In this document: positions 62,121-64,000 of the stretch, in pieces
Layout of the letters: the number at the start of each line of letters is the position of its first letter
How positions within the stretch are numbered: the first letter of the stretch is position 1
NCBI GenBank assembly: GCA_028285685.1
Contig: JANQOR010000037.1
Coordinates: forward strand, 112,153 to 176,152
Length of the DNA stretch: 64,000 bases
Direction of reading: 5' to 3'
DNA from: Cyclobacteriaceae bacterium
GTDB taxonomy: Bacteria; Bacteroidota; Bacteroidia; Cytophagales; Cyclobacteriaceae
The notes under the pieces: model-generated
Told to the model about the DNA's origin: nothing
Database searches by the model: none
Seen by the model: only the letters and a program-made list of their open reading frames with translations
Program-made: the position numbers and the translations under genes

Positions 62121-62936
62121 ATGACGCGACTTCAACTTTATGATAAAATAAGGGATAAAGAGTCTTTCCTTTGTGTGGGCCTTGACACTGATATTAACAA
62201 AATCCCCAAACATCTTCTGAAGGAAGAAGATCCTATATTCTCCTTCAATAAACAGATCATTGATTCGACACACGAATTTGCCGTTGCTTACAAACCGAAT
62301 ATCGCTTTTTATGAATCTCTTGGAGCCAAGGGTTGGGAGTCGCTTGAAAAAACGATGGAATACGTTCCTGACAACATTTTCAAGATAGCTGACGCAAAAA
62401 GAGCAGATATTGGAAATACCTCGGCAATGTATGCCAAGGCCTTCTTCGAGCAGATGAATTTTGACGCCATAACTGTTTCTCCATATATGGGTCACGATTC
62501 CATCAAACCATTTCTCGAATTCGAGAGAAAATGGGTAATCATACTAGCCGCAACGTCAAATTCTGGTTCTCTTGATTTCCAGCATCTTCTGGTCGAGGAC
62601 GGTAGTGAAAGTCTTCACGAGCGAGTCATTCGAAAAAGCTCGGAATGGGGGAATAAGAATAACACCATGTTCGTCGTTGGAGCAACACGAGTTGAATCCA
62701 TGGTGAATATTCGAAGACTAGTACCGGATCATTTTTTGCTTATTCCTGGTGTTGGGGCTCAGGGAGGAGATCTGGATTCTGTCTGTCACTATGGGATGAA
62801 TTCAAGGTGTGGGCTTCTTGTGAATTCTTCAAGGTCGATCATTTATGCTGATTCATCGACAAGTTTTGCCGAAAAAGCAGGCATTGAAGCAAAAAAATTA
62901 CGAGTGCAGATGGCTCGGTATCTCCAAAACATGTAG
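62121..62936 (+). CDS. pyrF: Orotidine-5'-phosphate decarboxylase (type 2)
   Basis: 271 residues, last step of UMP synthesis. [14 protein letters not shown] and [15 protein letters not shown] bind the phosphate and base. [21 protein letters not shown] near residue 90 is the catalytic D-x-K-x-x-D block, and VGATRVESM and [12 protein letters not shown] are later signatures. The 271-residue length and the [11 protein letters not shown] block identify the type 2 (PyrF, long) subgroup. A second pyrimidine gene, pyrD, lies 14 kb away. Confidence 0.96.
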   Translation: MTRLQLYDKIRDKESFLCVGLDTDINKIPKHLLKEEDPIFSFNKQIIDSTHEFAVAYKPNIAFYESLGAKGWESLEKTMEYVPDNIFKIADAKRADIGNTSAMYAKAFFEQMNFDAITVSPYMGHDSIKPFLEFERKWVIILAATSNSGSLDFQHLLVEDGSESLHERVIRKSSEWGNKNNTMFVVGATRVESMVNIRRLVPDHFLLIPGVGAQGGDLDSVCHYGMNSRCGLLVNSSRSIIYADSSTSFAEKAGIEAKKLRVQMARYLQNM

Positions 62937-62958
62937 ACTTCCTATCTTGGGGAGTGAT

Positions 62959-64000
62959 ATGGATGAGCGATTCCTCCACTATGTGTGGAAATTCCAAAAG
63001 CTTAATGGAAAGCTGAAAACGATCGAAGGACATCAAATAATTGTGATTAATCAGGGAACTCACAATCACAATTCAGGACCGGATTTTGAGGAAGCTAGAA
63101 TCAAAATAGGAGATATCGAATGGGCTGGGAAAATAGAAATACATGTCAACTCATCCGATTGGAAAGCACATAATCATCATCGTGACAAGGCCTATTCTAG
63201 CGTCATACTCCATGTAGTATGGAAGCATGATAGTGAGGTTTTGGTTGATGGTCAAGTCGTTCCAACGCTTGAAGTAAAGAATCTCATCAAACCTGAAGAA
63301 TTCGAAAAGTATCGCTCATTTATAAAGAGAAATAAGGAGATACTCTGTCATGATCAACTGTCAAGCATTTCGAACCTGAGTTTCACCTCTCTGCTGGACC
63401 GCATGATGGTAGAGCGACTCGAGCAAAAAGCAATCGAAGTACTTGAGCTGGTATCAATCAAAAATGCAGATTGGGAAGAGGTCGCTTATCTAAGTCTGGC
63501 CAGAAATTTTGGATTCTCAACCAACAAAGAAGCCTTTTTCGCGATGGCTAACAGTCTTCCGTATAGGACTGTCGCCAAAAATAGTAGTACTAAACATGCC
63601 ATTGAGGCACTTTTTTTCGGTCAGTCTGGATTTCTCAATGAACCAGGTGATGACTATCACAAAGAACTCAGAACGGAATTCGATTTCTTAAAGAGCAAGC
63701 ACCAATTACCTGATCCTTTGATGAAGGAAAGGTGGAAATTTGGCCGAATGCGTATGCCAAACTTCCCCACCGTAAGACTGGCACAATTTGCAGCCTTAAT
63801 GGCGAAAAATGACCATCTATTCTCCAGGTTGATCGAGGTTGACACACCTCAGAAAGTAATCGAACAGTTTGAATTTCAAGTCAGCGACTACTGGGATGAA
63901 CACTACGATTTTGGAAAAAAAAGAAAAAAGCGGGGCGGAAATATGGGTAAGTCGAGTGTTGACAATCTCATCATAAATACAATCGCACCACTCTTTGCCG
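62959..64000 (+). CDS. DUF2851 family protein (3' end outside window)
   Basis: At least 347 residues, still open at 64000, from ATG at 62959 with GGGGAG five bases ahead. The start, MDERFLHYVWKFQKLNG, and NQGTHNHNSGPDFEEARIKIGDIEWAGKIEIHVNSSDWKAHNHHRDKAYSSVILHVVW form the DUF2851 signature of Bacteroidota. The next part is helical (LLDRMMVERLEQKAIEVLEL). Function is not known. A PD-(D/E)XK-like nuclease fold has been suggested by the pattern of conserved acidic and Lys residues here, which is only my inference. Confidence 0.9.
   Translation, partial: MDERFLHYVWKFQKLNGKLKTIEGHQIIVINQGTHNHNSGPDFEEARIKIGDIEWAGKIEIHVNSSDWKAHNHHRDKAYSSVILHVVWKHDSEVLVDGQVVPTLEVKNLIKPEEFEKYRSFIKRNKEILCHDQLSSISNLSFTSLLDRMMVERLEQKAIEVLELVSIKNADWEEVAYLSLARNFGFSTNKEAFFAMANSLPYRTVAKNSSTKHAIEALFFGQSGFLNEPGDDYHKELRTEFDFLKSKHQLPDPLMKERWKFGRMRMPNFPTVRLAQFAALMAKNDHLFSRLIEVDTPQKVIEQFEFQVSDYWDEHYDFGKKRKKRGGNMGKSSVDNLIINTIAPLFA

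Noticed and set aside
1-64000. CRISPR array, tRNA, rRNA, prophage, insertion sequence
   Set aside because: No regularly spaced repeats, tRNA cloverleaf, rRNA-like sequence, transposase or phage gene was seen by eye; a tRNAscan or Infernal run would be needed to exclude a small RNA. XerD here is the chromosomal dimer-resolution enzyme, not a mobile integrase.

Overview
The window reads as a chromosomal segment of a Bacteroidota bacterium, most likely of the order Cytophagales. This rests on gene content: a PorT-like component of the type IX secretion system (T9SS), a secreted protein with a C-terminal T9SS sorting domain, several PadR-linked orphan FtsX/MacB-type permeases, DUF2851, DUF5606 and DUF922 proteins, a stand-alone RRM protein, and few strong Shine-Dalgarno sequences but some TAnnTTTG promoter elements. 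No rRNA, tRNA, CRISPR array, insertion sequence or phage gene was seen, and no stretch over 300 bases lacks a gene.

Layout. 1-4.3 kb: a T9SS-exported SGNH-like protein (cut by the window start) and a RecB/AddA-like helicase-nuclease, both on the minus strand. 4.5-14.5 kb: a small TonB-C protein, a PadR regulator overlapping an orphan permease, an S41-type lipoprotein, a two-subunit CoA transferase, and a 1161-residue protein that fuses a membrane domain and an AraC-type DNA-binding domain to a complete orphan permease. 14.5-18.8 kb: a secreted protein of unknown function, an exported phosphatidylserine-decarboxylase-like pro-enzyme, and a TPR/YigZ/DinB operon. 18.8-22.7 kb: a small surface-glycan group (GNAT/FemAB-like protein, GT4, methyltransferase, GT2). 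22.7-27.7 kb: a second PadR/permease pair, divergent from an AraC regulator that precedes a CMD-family peroxidase-like enzyme and a cupredoxin-like protein. 27.8-31.4 kb: RsgA, a 2-Cys peroxiredoxin, and a lipoprotein plus outer-membrane protein pair. 31.5-51.5 kb: mostly housekeeping, with a probable protein-deglycation pair (LMW phosphatase and fructosamine kinase), aspartate kinase, Fbp, EngB, UbiE/MenG, PorT, RNase HI, MarC, an exported PqqB-like protein, AroQ, XerD, PyrD and FtsK, followed by LolA.

52.2-60.0 kb is the main accessory region. It is one tight, same-strand run of four radical-SAM enzymes (three with an N-terminal cobalamin-binding-type region, one of SPASM type) interleaved with three class I methyltransferases. 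A convergent nucleotidyltransferase-like gene carrying a winged helix flanks it. It looks like a biosynthetic pathway for an unknown small molecule or lipid. 61.3-64 kb: an RRM RNA-binding protein, a small conserved protein, PyrF, and a DUF2851 protein cut by the window end.

The two points most worth pursuing are the single-chain AraC regulator/permease fusion, whose start codon abuts an inverted repeat, and the radical-SAM/methyltransferase run. All functions are read from sequence motifs by eye; no database search was run.
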